A DNA stretch of 64,000 nt from an uncultured Rhodospirillaceae bacterium (GTDB taxonomy: Bacteria > Pseudomonadota > Alphaproteobacteria > Rhodospirillales > UBA2165): contig CAJWAR010000024.1 in NCBI GenBank assembly GCA_913020445.1, forward strand, positions 1 through 64,000, in the 5' to 3' direction. Shown one piece after another: positions 1 through 7,788 of this stretch. The notes below the pieces were generated by a model. That model worked only from the letters and a program-made list of their open reading frames with translations. It was not told the DNA's origin and made no database searches. A program made the position numbers and the translations under genes. How positions within the stretch are numbered: the first letter of the stretch is position 1; each line of letters begins with the position of its first letter.

Positions 1-52
1 ACGCCAGATTTTCATTCTGGTAACACGGGTTCGAATCCCGTAGGGGTCACCA
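1..52 (+). tRNA. tRNA-Glu (UUC), 3' part only
   Basis: The window opens inside a tRNA. The anticodon stem CCAGA/TCTGG encloses the loop TTTTCAT, which puts TTC at positions 34-36 of the tRNA, so the isotype is Glu. The T arm is ACGGG-TTCGAAT-CCCGT (25-41), followed by the acceptor strand AGGGGTC (42-48), discriminator A and an encoded CCA (50-52). The D arm and 5' acceptor strand lie outside the window. Confidence 0.93.
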
Positions 53-60
53 TCTTAAAA

Positions 61-88
61 AAAGGGACAGCTTTTAGCCTGTCCCTTT
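61..88 (+). terminator. Rho-independent terminator of tRNA-Glu
   Basis: A perfect 10-bp inverted repeat (aaagggacag at 61-70, ctgtcccttt at 79-88) with an 8-nt loop lies 8 nt after the tRNA CCA and ends in a T-rich tract. This is the expected form and place for termination of the tRNA transcript. Confidence 0.8.
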
Positions 89-186
89 CTTAACGACTGT
101 GCCCTTACTGTACGATTTGAACCCCTTCGACACCAAGGAGATTGACACACAGTCACTCGACGCCGGGGCAGGGAGCCGAGCGAGTT

Positions 187-202
187 AATCCCGCAGGGGT
201 CA
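187..202 (+). repeat. partial copy of the tRNA-Glu 3' end
   Basis: Sixteen bases (aatcccg-C-aggggtca) match tRNA positions 34-49 (aatcccg-T-aggggtca) at 15 of 16 positions. Short duplications of a tRNA 3' end are the classical footprint of tRNA-targeted integration (attL/attR), but no integrase or cargo lies between the two copies, which are only about 150 bp apart. It may be a relic or chance. Confidence 0.4.
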
Positions 203-212
203 AATTCTCTCT

Positions 213-260
213 CAAAAAGTACCTCAAAAAATACCTCAAAAAGTATCTCTAAAAGTAAAC
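213..260. repeat. 12-bp imperfect tandem repeat, four units
   Basis: Four consecutive 12-mers run caaaaagtacct, caaaaaatacct, caaaaagtatct, ctaaaagtaaac. The first three differ at one or two positions and the fourth is degenerate. The period of 12 is not linked to any reading frame that looks real. Confidence 0.75.
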
Positions 261-283
261 TGTCACCGTAATCCACCGTAATC

Positions 284-356
284 TGTCCGCTTTGAACCCA
301 AAAGCGGACACTAATTTCATCGGTTCAAAGAGTCCGCTTTTAGCCAATAGCGGACA
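284..356. repeat. two-hairpin dispersed repeat, copy 1
   Basis: Hairpin 1 is a perfect 10-bp inverted repeat (tgtccgcttt 284-293, aaagcggaca 301-310, 7-nt loop). After 21 nt a second hairpin follows (gtccgct 332-338, agcggac 349-355). The same two-unit design recurs at 797-867, 4227-4298 and 62015-62086, each with the junction ending in GAGTCCGCT. No coding sequence overlaps it. Confidence 0.8.
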
Positions 357-424
357 TGCTCCACTCCAATATCCCGCAACTGTTTTCGACGATTGTTAGC
401 CATAACCGGAAAGCGGTGACTGGA

Positions 425-712
425 TTATACGCCTTCTACAATCACCACATGACCGGTTGAACACGAATGGCGTAACTTTCTCAATGGAGCATATTCATCG
501 CTCGAAATTATGCGACGGGCGGAATCCATGTCAGGAAATTCAAAAAGAACCAATCGTGTCGGGTTCCAATCTCCTTCGAGTACTTCGTGTTTGCCGCCGC
601 GCACCAGATACTTGCCGCCATATTGCTCAACCACGAGCACCACCTTCTCCATGAACTCGCTATAAGGGGCAGGATCGTGGACATCAACATCATATATCAG
701 ATAGGCGCTCAT
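425..712 (-). CDS. DUF1330 domain protein
   Basis: A 95-residue cytoplasmic protein that fits DUF1330 along its whole length: the opening YLIYDVDVHDPAPYSEFM, a central YGGKYLVRGG, then LEGDW...RLVLFEFPDMDSAR and a final HVVIVEGV. The family has a ferredoxin-like dimeric alpha/beta-barrel fold and no settled biochemical role. The start at 712 has a GGAGAA ribosome site six or seven bases upstream. It stands alone between two repeat-rich gaps, so its neighbours give no hint of function. The family assignment is firm; the function is unknown. Confidence 0.88.
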   Translation of the reverse strand: MSAYLIYDVDVHDPAPYSEFMEKVVLVVEQYGGKYLVRGGKHEVLEGDWNPTRLVLFEFPDMDSARRIISSDEYAPLRKLRHSCSTGHVVIVEGV

Positions 713-796
713 AGAAATTCTCCAAATACTTTAGTTCGGAATGCAAAAACCAGCTTGCTTTAAGTCATGTCCCGAGGCAACTGAAAATCCTCCAAT

Positions 797-867
797 GTCC
801 GCTTTCGGGGGTAAAGCAGACGCTATTTAAAGGGTGCCAATGAGTCCGCTTTTAGCCAAAAGCAGAC
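797..867. repeat. two-hairpin dispersed repeat, copy 2
   Basis: Hairpin 1 is gtccgcttt (797-805) with aaagcagac (813-821), one C/A mismatch that becomes a G-U pair in minus-strand RNA. Hairpin 2 is gtccgct (844-850) with agcagac (861-867). It lies in the 235-bp gap between the DUF1330 gene and the 3' end of dctM, where nothing else is recognisable. Confidence 0.8.
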
Positions 868-947
868 GGAGCGTATTTTTCGAAATTACATACCCAAGAC
901 CGAAGCTTCCATGGCATTGGCGTTCCAAAAATATTCTTTGAAAGTCT

Positions 948-2252
948 TTACATGAGTTGGGGTAAAATCGTTGATATTTGTGGAAAGTAAACCAATAGCC
1001 CAACGATCAACACCTCACAAGCCAAGAACCAGGCGACACCGCGAAAGATAACACCAAGGGGAATGGCATCGCCGACGACGCTTTTCACGATATAAACGTT
1101 AAATCCCACTGGCGGAGTCATGAGGCCAATTTCGAGAAATTTAATGACCAGAACGCCGAGCCAAATCAGATCGAGGTTTAGTGCATCAAACATTGGCAGC
1201 AGGAGCGGCAAAGTCAGTAGCATTAGACCAAGCGGATCGAGAAACATGCCCAACAGGACATAAATAACCGACATGGCGATGATTAAAAGAAATGGATCAA
1301 GCGCCCAGTTACCGATTATCTCTCCCATGACAAACGGCAATCCGGTTAAGGCGAGAAACCGGGTGAGCATGACCGCGCCAACTGCAATAAAAAATATCTT
1401 AGCGGTATTTATGAGAGCTTCCGTTATGCTGTCTTTGATAAGGATCCAGGTCAGCCGCTTTTGAGTCCAGGCCAAAATGAAGGACAAAAAGGCCCCGAAC
1501 GCGCCAGCTTCCGTCGGCGTGACAATACCGCCATAAATACCACCGATTATTCCGATAATCAGCGCAAAGAGAGGCCAAACCTCCCGCGAAGCCCTTAACT
1601 TTTCCTGAAGACTATATTTTTCATAAATGCTTGGCGCTAAGTTGGGCTGGATTTTGCAGCGAATGATGATCATCGACGCATAAACAACTGCGGTCAGAAT
1701 ACCGGGTAGGACTCCTGCGATCAAAAGCTTGGAAATGGAAGTCTCAGAAAAGATACCAAAGAGCACCATGAGAATGCTCGGCGGAATAAGAGAGCCTAAC
1801 GTGCCGGCAGCGGCGACAACCCCCGCAGCCAGGCCTTTGTCATAGCCGTGCTTCATCATTTCCGGGATGGCAATGCGCCCCATAGCGGCAGCCGTCGCGA
1901 GACTCGAACCCGAGGCTGCAGAAAAGCCGGCGCAAGTGAAATTACTGGCAACTGCCAGGCCGCCTGGCAATTGTCCAAGCCACAACCGGGCAGATTTAAA
2001 CAGAGCGGAGCTAATGCCGGAGTGATGGGCAACTGCACCCATTAACAAGAACATCGGAATCGCCGAAAGATTCCAACTGGCGGCAAATTCGAAAACTGTG
2101 GTTTTTACCATGCCGACAGCAACTTCCGGACCACGCAGGATCATAATGCCAAGGATGGAAACTCCACCTAGTGCAACACCAATGGGTATCCGAATTGCGA
2201 TCAGGAACAGCACCATTCCAAGGCCGAGTAATCCGATCTCCAATCCGCTCAT
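948..2252 (-). CDS. dctM: TRAP transporter large permease (DctM)
   Basis: The large inner-membrane subunit (434 residues) of a tripartite ATP-independent periplasmic transporter. It is hydrophobic throughout with about a dozen helices and carries family signatures such as GLGMVLFLIAIRIPIGVALG at the N-terminus, GTLGSLIPPSILMVLFG near residue 150 and a C-terminal GLMTPPVGFNVYIVK. It uses the ion gradient to move the solute delivered by DctP. The start at 2252 has AAAGGA eight bases upstream. It follows dctQ by about 40 bp, so the two are co-transcribed; dctP is divergent. The substrate, probably an organic acid, cannot be read from sequence. Confidence 0.95.
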   Translation of the reverse strand: MSGLEIGLLGLGMVLFLIAIRIPIGVALGGVSILGIMILRGPEVAVGMVKTTVFEFAASWNLSAIPMFLLMGAVAHHSGISSALFKSARLWLGQLPGGLAVASNFTCAGFSAASGSSLATAAAMGRIAIPEMMKHGYDKGLAAGVVAAAGTLGSLIPPSILMVLFGIFSETSISKLLIAGVLPGILTAVVYASMIIIRCKIQPNLAPSIYEKYSLQEKLRASREVWPLFALIIGIIGGIYGGIVTPTEAGAFGAFLSFILAWTQKRLTWILIKDSITEALINTAKIFFIAVGAVMLTRFLALTGLPFVMGEIIGNWALDPFLLIIAMSVIYVLLGMFLDPLGLMLLTLPLLLPMFDALNLDLIWLGVLVIKFLEIGLMTPPVGFNVYIVKSVVGDAIPLGVIFRGVAWFLACEVLIVGLLVYFPQISTILPQLM

Positions 2253-2295
2253 ATTTTCATTCCTTTAAAATTTTGAGTTTAGGAAAGGCGTCAAA

Positions 2296-2823
2296 TCAGA
2301 CACCCGGAGATGCCTTGCGATTGTTCTTGCTGTCATCACGAATCAGCCTAAGAACCTGGGCGATCACAACGATAGCCATTGCAGTTAGTCCAATCGGCAA
2401 TATCCAACGGCTCGGCCAAACCGCGACCAAATCAACTGAAGTTTCCCAAGCCTCTCCATCCTGCGTCCGCAGAATCGCTTCGTCGAGGGTGCAAAAAATT
2501 AGAAACAGCAGATAGAGTGCCGTCACAAAACCGGAAAAGGCCGTCAACAAATTGAGCGGACGGCCCGACATTTTGCTCGTAAACAGTTCAACAATGAGAT
2601 GGCCTTCGCTAAAGGTTACATAGGCGAGCGGCAAAAAAACCGACGCAACCATATAATAGGCCGCGACAATTTCAGTCGTGCCGTCAATGGGATCGTTGAG
2701 CGTATGTTTCAAAACCACATCGGCAACGATGTGAACCATCATCATGACGATAGCAGCGCCGCCGACTATCATCAGTGTGCGTCCCAGCGCTTCAGGGTAC
2801 TTTCCCGCCTTCGGAGAAATCAT
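2296..2823 (-). CDS. dctQ: TRAP transporter small permease (DctQ)
   Basis: The small four-helix membrane subunit that pairs with DctM and is needed for TRAP transport. Hydrophobic segments run through LMIVGGAAIVMMMVHIV, an acidic/polar stretch with SEGHLIVELF, and two further helices. I place the start at 2823 (Met-Ile-Ser-Pro) because GGGAGG lies eight bases upstream. An in-frame ATG at 2868 would add 15 polar residues but has no ribosome site. From 2823 the protein is 175 residues, the usual size for the family. First gene of the dctQM pair. Confidence 0.9.
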   Translation of the reverse strand: MISPKAGKYPEALGRTLMIVGGAAIVMMMVHIVADVVLKHTLNDPIDGTTEIVAAYYMVASVFLPLAYVTFSEGHLIVELFTSKMSGRPLNLLTAFSGFVTALYLLFLIFCTLDEAILRTQDGEAWETSVDLVAVWPSRWILPIGLTAMAIVVIAQVLRLIRDDSKNNRKASPGV

Positions 2824-2954
2824 CGGTAGTGCCTCCCATCTGTTTTTTTTGGAGATCGCTACTTCCATAGCGAAAACACACTACCTCTGCAACAAATTAT
2901 CCTAAAGTTTCCAATAGGTTGGCCACTGGCTTTACTAATAGGCACAATTTAATT

Positions 2955-2970
2955 ATGGTTAATGAACCAT
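2955..2970. promoter_or_regulatory. candidate operator between dctQ and dctP
   Basis: A perfect palindrome ATGGTT-AATG-AACCAT lies in the 209-bp divergent intergenic region, about 63 bp before dctP. Its symmetry and place fit a repressor or activator site shared by both transcripts. No regulator gene lies next to it, so the binding protein is unknown. Confidence 0.4.
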
Positions 2971-3032
2971 CTAAGCCGTGACTTGGGCGGTAAATTTACC
3001 AAGAACTGAAAATCAATTTAATGGGGAGTTAA

Positions 3033-4157
3033 ATGATGAAAACTTGGAAAATATGCGTGTCAGCGGCTGCCGCTGGGTTATTGTTATCAGCGCCTGCCGC
3101 TTCTGCGGCGGAATTCATCTACGGATCCTGGAACGGTCCAAAAAACGTCGTCATCGTGGAGGGCGTGGCTCCGTATCTAAAAGCTGTGGAAAAAGAAACC
3201 AATGGCTCGATGAAATGGAAATTGATCGCCGGTGCTCAGCTCTTCGGCGGGCGGGCCACACTATCTGGTATCGGCAACCGTGTTGCAGATGCGGGGGGGC
3301 CGGTGATTCCCGCTTTTACCCGCAAAGCTTTGCGATCCGCCAATGTCGTCTATGACTTGGTTAACGCATCGGAAAGTCCGGTTGCTATGGCTGGCGCGGT
3401 CGCGGAAACCTACCACTTGAATTGTCCTGCCTGTAAAGCTGACTTCGCCAAAAACAAAACGGTCTTTATCGCTAATTACGCGGCGACCGCCTTTAATCTG
3501 TTGTGCCGTGCACCCGTCAAATCGGCGGCTGACGTGAAAGGCCGCAAAATTCGGGTGGTCGGTGCCCTCGGGCGATACATCAAGAGCCTTGGAGCAGTGC
3601 CGGTCGGAGGACCGCCTTCCAAAGCTGTACAGGCTATGCAGCGCGGTAACCTAGATTGCATCGCAGGTCCTTCGAGTTGGATTCAGTCTTTCGGTATGTG
3701 GGACATCGTCAAGCATGTTTTAGATGCTCCGTTCGCCATCCAACCGACACCATCTGCGATGGTAATCAATAGCGCCGTCTGGAAAGGACTAAAGCGCTCT
3801 GAAAAAATGGCCATTCTTAAACATGCGCCGCGGTTGATCGCCAACACCACTATCAAGGGATATATGGCGGAAGACAAAATGGTCAGAAGCGAGGCGCCGA
3901 AACGCGGCATCACGATCGTAAAGGCCGGCAACGACATTATATCTTCGCTGAAAACCCACAAGGCTAAAGAACCCGCTATCATAGCCAAAGTCGCCGCTAA
4001 GGAAGGTGTCAAAGATCCCAATTCGATTATTCAGGCCCATCTGAAGAATGTCGCTAAATGGGATAAAATTCACGCCCGCATTGGCAATGATGTCGACAAA
4101 TTTGCCAAAGCGCTTTGGACCGAGGTATTCAGCAAACTTGATCCAGATAAAATGTAG
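3033..4157 (+). CDS. dctP: TRAP transporter substrate-binding protein (DctP family)
   Basis: A 374-residue periplasmic receptor. The N-terminus is a Sec signal peptide (Lys-rich start, AAAAGLLLSAPAASAA with cleavage after ASA). The mature part shows DctP-family features: FIYGSWNGP at the start, KGRKIRVVGALGRYIKSLGA near residue 170 and QAMQRGNLDCIAGPSSW near residue 205, where a conserved Arg normally binds a carboxylate. GGGGAG lies seven bases before the start; a second ATG follows immediately and may be used instead. Divergent from dctQM, completing the three-part system. A strong terminator follows. Confidence 0.93.
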   Translation: MMKTWKICVSAAAAGLLLSAPAASAAEFIYGSWNGPKNVVIVEGVAPYLKAVEKETNGSMKWKLIAGAQLFGGRATLSGIGNRVADAGGPVIPAFTRKALRSANVVYDLVNASESPVAMAGAVAETYHLNCPACKADFAKNKTVFIANYAATAFNLLCRAPVKSAADVKGRKIRVVGALGRYIKSLGAVPVGGPPSKAVQAMQRGNLDCIAGPSSWIQSFGMWDIVKHVLDAPFAIQPTPSAMVINSAVWKGLKRSEKMAILKHAPRLIANTTIKGYMAEDKMVRSEAPKRGITIVKAGNDIISSLKTHKAKEPAIIAKVAAKEGVKDPNSIIQAHLKNVAKWDKIHARIGNDVDKFAKALWTEVFSKLDPDKM

Positions 4158-4186
4158 CTAACCATAGAAGAACTTCATTTGATACT

Positions 4187-4218
4187 AAAGCGGCGGTTTT
4201 TGGACCGCCGCTTTTTTT
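4187..4218 (+). terminator. Rho-independent terminator after dctP
   Basis: A perfect 11-bp GC-rich stem (aaagcggcggt 4187-4197, accgccgcttt 4204-4214) with a 6-nt loop runs into a T tract (4212-4218). It lies 30 bp after the dctP stop. Confidence 0.92.
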
Positions 4219-4226
4219 ATAGGAAA

Positions 4227-4298
4227 TGTCCGCTTTGGGTCAAAAGCAGACATTTTCCGCCTGAGCCAAAAGAGTCCGCTTTCGGGTGTAAAGCCGAC
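4227..4298. repeat. two-hairpin dispersed repeat, copy 3
   Basis: Hairpin 1 is tgtccgcttt (4227-4236) with aaagcagaca (4243-4252); hairpin 2 is gtccgcttt (4274-4282) with aaagccgac (4290-4298). It begins only 9 bp after the dctP terminator. The spacer ends in caaaaGAGTCCGCT, as in the other copies. Confidence 0.82.
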
Positions 4299-4412
4299 AT
4301 TCAAAATCTATAATTTTCCTCATAATATTTCCGGTTTAGTCTATACTTGCCGCCCTGCGATTAGGCTAAAGGAGGCGGGCAGTTGAGTTAGCTGCTGCCG
4401 GCTGCTGTAGTT

Positions 4413-5021
4413 ATGAGAACAAAACTTTGGATCAGCCTGTTTACGCTTTTTTTCATACTGTCCGGTACGCTTCTGGGACAGCCGGTAAAGGCGGCAGATA
4501 AGTACCAACAGGGTCAAATACTCGTCGCCAATCCCAAGATGATCGATCCCCGCTTTGCCCGGACGGTAATCTTTTTGTGCCGCCATGACAGCACCGGCGC
4601 CTTCGGACTGGTCCTTAATCGGCCAGTTGATAATTTATCAGCGCAAAAGTTCCTCGATTCCATCGGCATTGATTTAACCAAGATAAAAGGCAGGTTCCAA
4701 TTTCGAATTGGCGGCCCGGTCGAGCTGCAATCAGCCTATCTCATGCACAACGAAGAATTTGGTAAGGATAAGCACATTTGCAAAGGGCATGGCGTCGCCG
4801 TGACCAGCAACATTGAAATGCTAAAATCATTGACCGAAGACGCCGGGCCGAAAAGAGCAGTACTATTTATCGGATATGCCGGTTGGGGGGCAGGTCAATT
4901 GGAAGGCGAACTTGCCCGCGACAGCTGGTCAATCGTGCCGGGTAACCAGGAAACACTATTTGACCCGGATGCAGATAGTTTGTGGCGACGGAGCATGGAA
5001 AAGCGTGGTCTCGACCTGTGA
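4413..5021 (+). CDS. YqgE/AlgH family (UPF0301) protein with a signal peptide
   Basis: A 202-residue protein. From about residue 32 it matches the AlgH/YqgE fold: GQILVANPKMIDPRFARTVI, then DSTGAFGLVLNRP, IGGPVELQS, and the C-terminal IGYAGWGAGQLEGELARDSW. The family is usually cytoplasmic and starts right at the conserved core. Here about 28 residues precede it, with a charged start, a long hydrophobic run (LWISLFTLFFILSGTLLG) and a plausible cleavage at VKAA, so this copy is predicted to be exported. Family biochemistry is unknown; one member was named for a link to alginate regulation in Pseudomonas. It converges on the LysR gene. Confidence 0.9.
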   Translation: MRTKLWISLFTLFFILSGTLLGQPVKAADKYQQGQILVANPKMIDPRFARTVIFLCRHDSTGAFGLVLNRPVDNLSAQKFLDSIGIDLTKIKGRFQFRIGGPVELQSAYLMHNEEFGKDKHICKGHGVAVTSNIEMLKSLTEDAGPKRAVLFIGYAGWGAGQLEGELARDSWSIVPGNQETLFDPDADSLWRRSMEKRGLDL

Positions 5022-5062
5022 AGCGAATACGGGAGGACCGCAGGGTATGGTGATAATTCAGA

Positions 5063-6028
5063 TTAATCTGGAAAATCCGGACGGTCGGAATTTTTCTTGG
5101 TTAAATGATGCCTTGATAAATTGGCCCGCCATGAGTCGTTAATCAAATCGAACTCTTCACCCATGATCTCAACAAAAGTCCTTGCCGCGATGGAAAGAGG
5201 GGACTGAACTTGGTGAATAAGAAAAAAATCCGCCGAAATTTCCGGGGCTGTGATGGGATTGAGGCATAGGTCCGGAGCGTCGGCATCGGCGCTGACGGCC
5301 GTATAAGGCAGGATTGTGGTCCAATCCGAATTTCGAATAAACTCGATAGAGCCGTGCACCGAATCCATTTCCAGAAGGTTGGCGATGGGCAATTCTCCGG
5401 ATCTAATGCGGCGATCCAAGTTTATCCTCAGGCTGTTTCCCTCCGACGGCGCGATCAACTTCAGTGGTTGAGCGCCAACCAGGTTAATTGGCCGCCAAGA
5501 TGACAATCCCATCGCCCGGCCCGATATTAGCACCATCGATTCTTTGGTAAGCCGCTCGGTCATCAGACCTTCCTGATGGGGCGGTTCGATGACCACAGCG
5601 AAATCCAACTCACCGGTCCGGACCCATGTCGTCAGACTATCGCTGTAGGCCTCTTTCAAGGTGATTTTGATTTGCGGATAGGTGGCGGCGAAGCGGGGGA
5701 ATAGGGTCGGCGATAGGCCACGCAACGCCGATGGAATAATCCCGAACTTGATCGATCCGCTGATCTCACCACGCATTTCCCGCAATTCCTCCTGGGCGAC
5801 CTGAACCCGGCGAAGGATGGCAAGCGCATGTTGGTAGAAAAGGCGTCCCGCCGGCGTCGGTGTCACGCCGCTTACGGACCGCTCGAACAAGACGTCACCG
5901 AGAGAATTTTCCAGCTGTTTCATCTGGGCGCTTATACCGGGCTGGGTCGCATGCAATCTTTGGGCGGCGCGGCTGAATCCGCCTTCCTCGAAAACGGCCA
6001 CAAAACTTTGAATTTGCTTGAGGTTCAT
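5063..6028 (-). CDS. LysR-family transcriptional regulator
   Basis: A 321-residue regulator. The N-terminal winged helix-turn-helix is clear: LKQIQSFVAVFEEGGFSRAA, then LHATQPGISAQMKQLENSLG and LFERSVSGVTPTPAG. The remainder is the periplasmic-binding-like effector domain (SIKFGIIPSALRGLSPTLFP and so on). GAGGAC lies seven bases before the ATG. It is divergent from the M24 enzyme gene, the usual arrangement in which a LysR protein controls its neighbour in response to a small molecule. An 11-bp inverted repeat in the gap is a candidate site. The effector is unknown. Confidence 0.93.
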   Translation of the reverse strand: MNLKQIQSFVAVFEEGGFSRAAQRLHATQPGISAQMKQLENSLGDVLFERSVSGVTPTPAGRLFYQHALAILRRVQVAQEELREMRGEISGSIKFGIIPSALRGLSPTLFPRFAATYPQIKITLKEAYSDSLTTWVRTGELDFAVVIEPPHQEGLMTERLTKESMVLISGRAMGLSSWRPINLVGAQPLKLIAPSEGNSLRINLDRRIRSGELPIANLLEMDSVHGSIEFIRNSDWTTILPYTAVSADADAPDLCLNPITAPEISADFFLIHQVQSPLSIAARTFVEIMGEEFDLINDSWRANLSRHHLTKKNSDRPDFPD

Positions 6029-6064
6029 CGGTGTGTCCTCGGTGCCAGAAATACCGCCGGAGTT

Positions 6065-6122
6065 TATCTAAATTTCTTATAGGCATTATAAAAAATTATT
6101 ATTGTTATTTCAAATTTAGATA
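6065..6122. promoter_or_regulatory. candidate LysR operator (inverted repeat)
   Basis: Two perfect 11-bp arms, tatctaaattt (6065-6075) and aaatttagata (6112-6122), lie 36 bp apart in the AT-rich gap between the LysR gene and the divergent M24 gene. LysR proteins bind as tetramers to two spaced half sites in just such gaps. The assignment rests on position and symmetry only. Confidence 0.5.
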
Positions 6123-6250
6123 GGAAATAATTATACTAGGCCCATTCAGGGAAGCCCCAAAAAAAAGCGTCAGCACTTAATATTTATCCTGTTTGCGGTC
6201 CCCATGGGTGCAATTCAACCCTCTTGGCAGCCAATTGAGGAGACAGAATA

Positions 6251-7528
6251 ATGACCGACGCATATGGCAAATCCTACCCCTTTCAAATGACCGATTGGAT
6301 CGATGGCATCAACATGGACCGGTTGCGTGAGCAGCGGCTGGCCAAGGCCAAAGTCGAACTGTTTGATAAGCGCGATTTCGGCGCTTTCCTGTCGCTCAAC
6401 GAATGGAACACCCGCTACATCACCAGCACCTATACGCCGCAATGGACGACGCCTAGTTCGGGCCTCCGCTATTCGCTGCTGGTCAAAGGCGACAATCAGC
6501 CGATTATATTTGAGCAAGGCGATATCGGTTATCACACCATGCGCAATTCGCCGTGGCTGGGCGAGGACAATGTCCGCTGGGCGATCACCGGCATGGGCTG
6601 GATTGCACGCTGCATGGGTGAATCGGCCCATCAGGCAGCGATCGTCCGCTTCATCGACCAGATTTGCGATGAGTTAAAACGGGCCGGCGTCGATAAAGAG
6701 ATTCTGGCGGTCGACTTTTCCGATCCGTTGATCGATGAAGCCTTCGCATCAAAGGGCGTTAAAACCAGTGGCGAGGGTTATATGGCCATGCTCGATGCGA
6801 GGAAACTCAAACTGCCGGAGGAAGTCGAGTGTTTGCGCAATACCTGCACCATCGGTGACGCTATGTTCGACTCCATCGTGCAAACAGCGCGGCCGGGGCT
6901 CAGCGAACACGAAATTTTGGGTGAGATGTTCAAGGCTTGCTACAAAAATGGTGGCGAAGTCCATTCCGGCGTTTTCGCCACCTCCGGACCTTACACCTGG
7001 CCCAATCTGCGTCATTGGACGGGCCGTCGTCTGGCGCCACGGGACGTCATTTACGCCGATGTCTATAATACGTCCTGGAACGGCTATAAGACCTGCTATT
7101 ACCGCACCTTCAGCGTCGGCGAACCAGCCAAGGAGACGGTCGAGGCCTATAAGCGGGCTTATGAGTGGCTCTATGATTCGATCAGCATCATCAAGCCCGG
7201 CGTAACGTCCAAGGAAATTGCCGAAAAATGGCCCAAGGGACCGGATGTCTGGGCTGATATTGGCGTCGTGTCCGAAGATCAGACGGCGGGCAATAACTGG
7301 GCTCACGGCATCGGGCTAACACTTTATGAGCCGCCATTGGTCTGGCGCGGCTGTTCGGTCGACCACCCGATGGAGATTGAGGAAGGCATGACCTTTGCCA
7401 TCGAAACCCAAGAAGGCGACGGGTTGGGTCAAGGCGTCAGACTCGAAGAAGTTCTCCACGTCACCAAGACCGGTGTTGAAATTCTTTCACGATGGCCGAT
7501 CGAGGAAATCACGGTGATCGACATTTAG
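6251..7528 (+). CDS. M24 (creatinase/prolidase-like) enzyme, altered metal site
   Basis: A 425-residue two-domain protein of the pita-bread M24 superfamily. The N-terminal creatinase-like domain contains MDRLREQRLAKAKVELFDKR; the catalytic domain starts near residue 190. Expected ligand positions read Asp270 (YADVYN), Cys282 (GYKTCYYRTF), His352 (WAHGIGL), Glu385 (AIETQEG) and Glu399 (RLEEVLHV). Cys282 stands where metallopeptidases have the second Asp, so the two-metal site looks incomplete. M24 relatives include prolidase, creatinase and the DMSP lyase DddP; the spacing of ligands resembles DddP as I remember it, but this is not proof. It is divergent from a LysR gene and followed by the zinc-ribbon gene after 38 bp. 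Confidence 0.82.
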   Translation: MTDAYGKSYPFQMTDWIDGINMDRLREQRLAKAKVELFDKRDFGAFLSLNEWNTRYITSTYTPQWTTPSSGLRYSLLVKGDNQPIIFEQGDIGYHTMRNSPWLGEDNVRWAITGMGWIARCMGESAHQAAIVRFIDQICDELKRAGVDKEILAVDFSDPLIDEAFASKGVKTSGEGYMAMLDARKLKLPEEVECLRNTCTIGDAMFDSIVQTARPGLSEHEILGEMFKACYKNGGEVHSGVFATSGPYTWPNLRHWTGRRLAPRDVIYADVYNTSWNGYKTCYYRTFSVGEPAKETVEAYKRAYEWLYDSISIIKPGVTSKEIAEKWPKGPDVWADIGVVSEDQTAGNNWAHGIGLTLYEPPLVWRGCSVDHPMEIEEGMTFAIETQEGDGLGQGVRLEEVLHVTKTGVEILSRWPIEEITVIDI

Positions 7529-7566
7529 CCATCCCAGGCACTCTCCCCAGGGGAAAGGAATAATAA

Positions 7567-7788
7567 ATGCCATACTTCAATTACAGTTGTGACAAATGCG
7601 GTGAGGGCTTCGAGGCTCTCACCCATCGCGACGGTGCTGATGTGCAATGCCCGGCCTGTGACGGCGCTAAGGTGACCAAGCAGGTGGGAACGCGCGTCGC
7701 GGTGTTGACCAGTGCACAGCGAAAAGGCGGTGTGATGGACCTCAGTTCGGGTGCCTGTCCGGGCTGCGCCAATCACCATCATCACTGA
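7567..7788 (+). CDS. FmdB-family zinc ribbon protein
   Basis: A 73-residue protein that starts with MPYFNYSCDKCGEGFEAL, the FmdB signature. Cys8/Cys11 and Cys28/Cys31 form the zinc ribbon. A further CPGC (64-67) and a terminal run of four His may bind another metal. FmdB was named for a supposed regulator of formamidase and acetamidase, but its members are small zinc proteins of unknown job. AGGGGAAAGGAA lies just before the start. It sits 38 bp after the M24 gene and about 105 bp before the acyl-CoA ligase, probably in the same transcript. Confidence 0.9.
   Translation: MPYFNYSCDKCGEGFEALTHRDGADVQCPACDGAKVTKQVGTRVAVLTSAQRKGGVMDLSSGACPGCANHHHH

Larger units (their letters stand above)
53..424. 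other. gene-free stretch after tRNA-Glu
   Basis: No convincing gene lies here. A minus-strand frame at 55-276 exists but is an Arg/Cys-rich translation of structural repeats with no start signal. The stretch holds the tRNA terminator, a 16-nt copy of the tRNA 3' end, a 12-bp tandem repeat and one two-hairpin repeat, each listed separately. The mosaic of small repeats beside a tRNA is typical of a site that has been used for insertion or is otherwise unstable. Confidence 0.6.

Noticed and set aside
113-202. A second, degenerate tRNA
   Set aside because: A T-loop-like TTCAAATC occurs on the minus strand, and a tRNA 3' copy on the plus strand, but the T stem does not pair and no anticodon arm can be built.
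55-276. Minus-strand frame next to tRNA-Glu
   Set aside because: It translates the terminator hairpin, a tRNA 3' copy and a tandem repeat; the product is a Cys/Arg-rich artefact.
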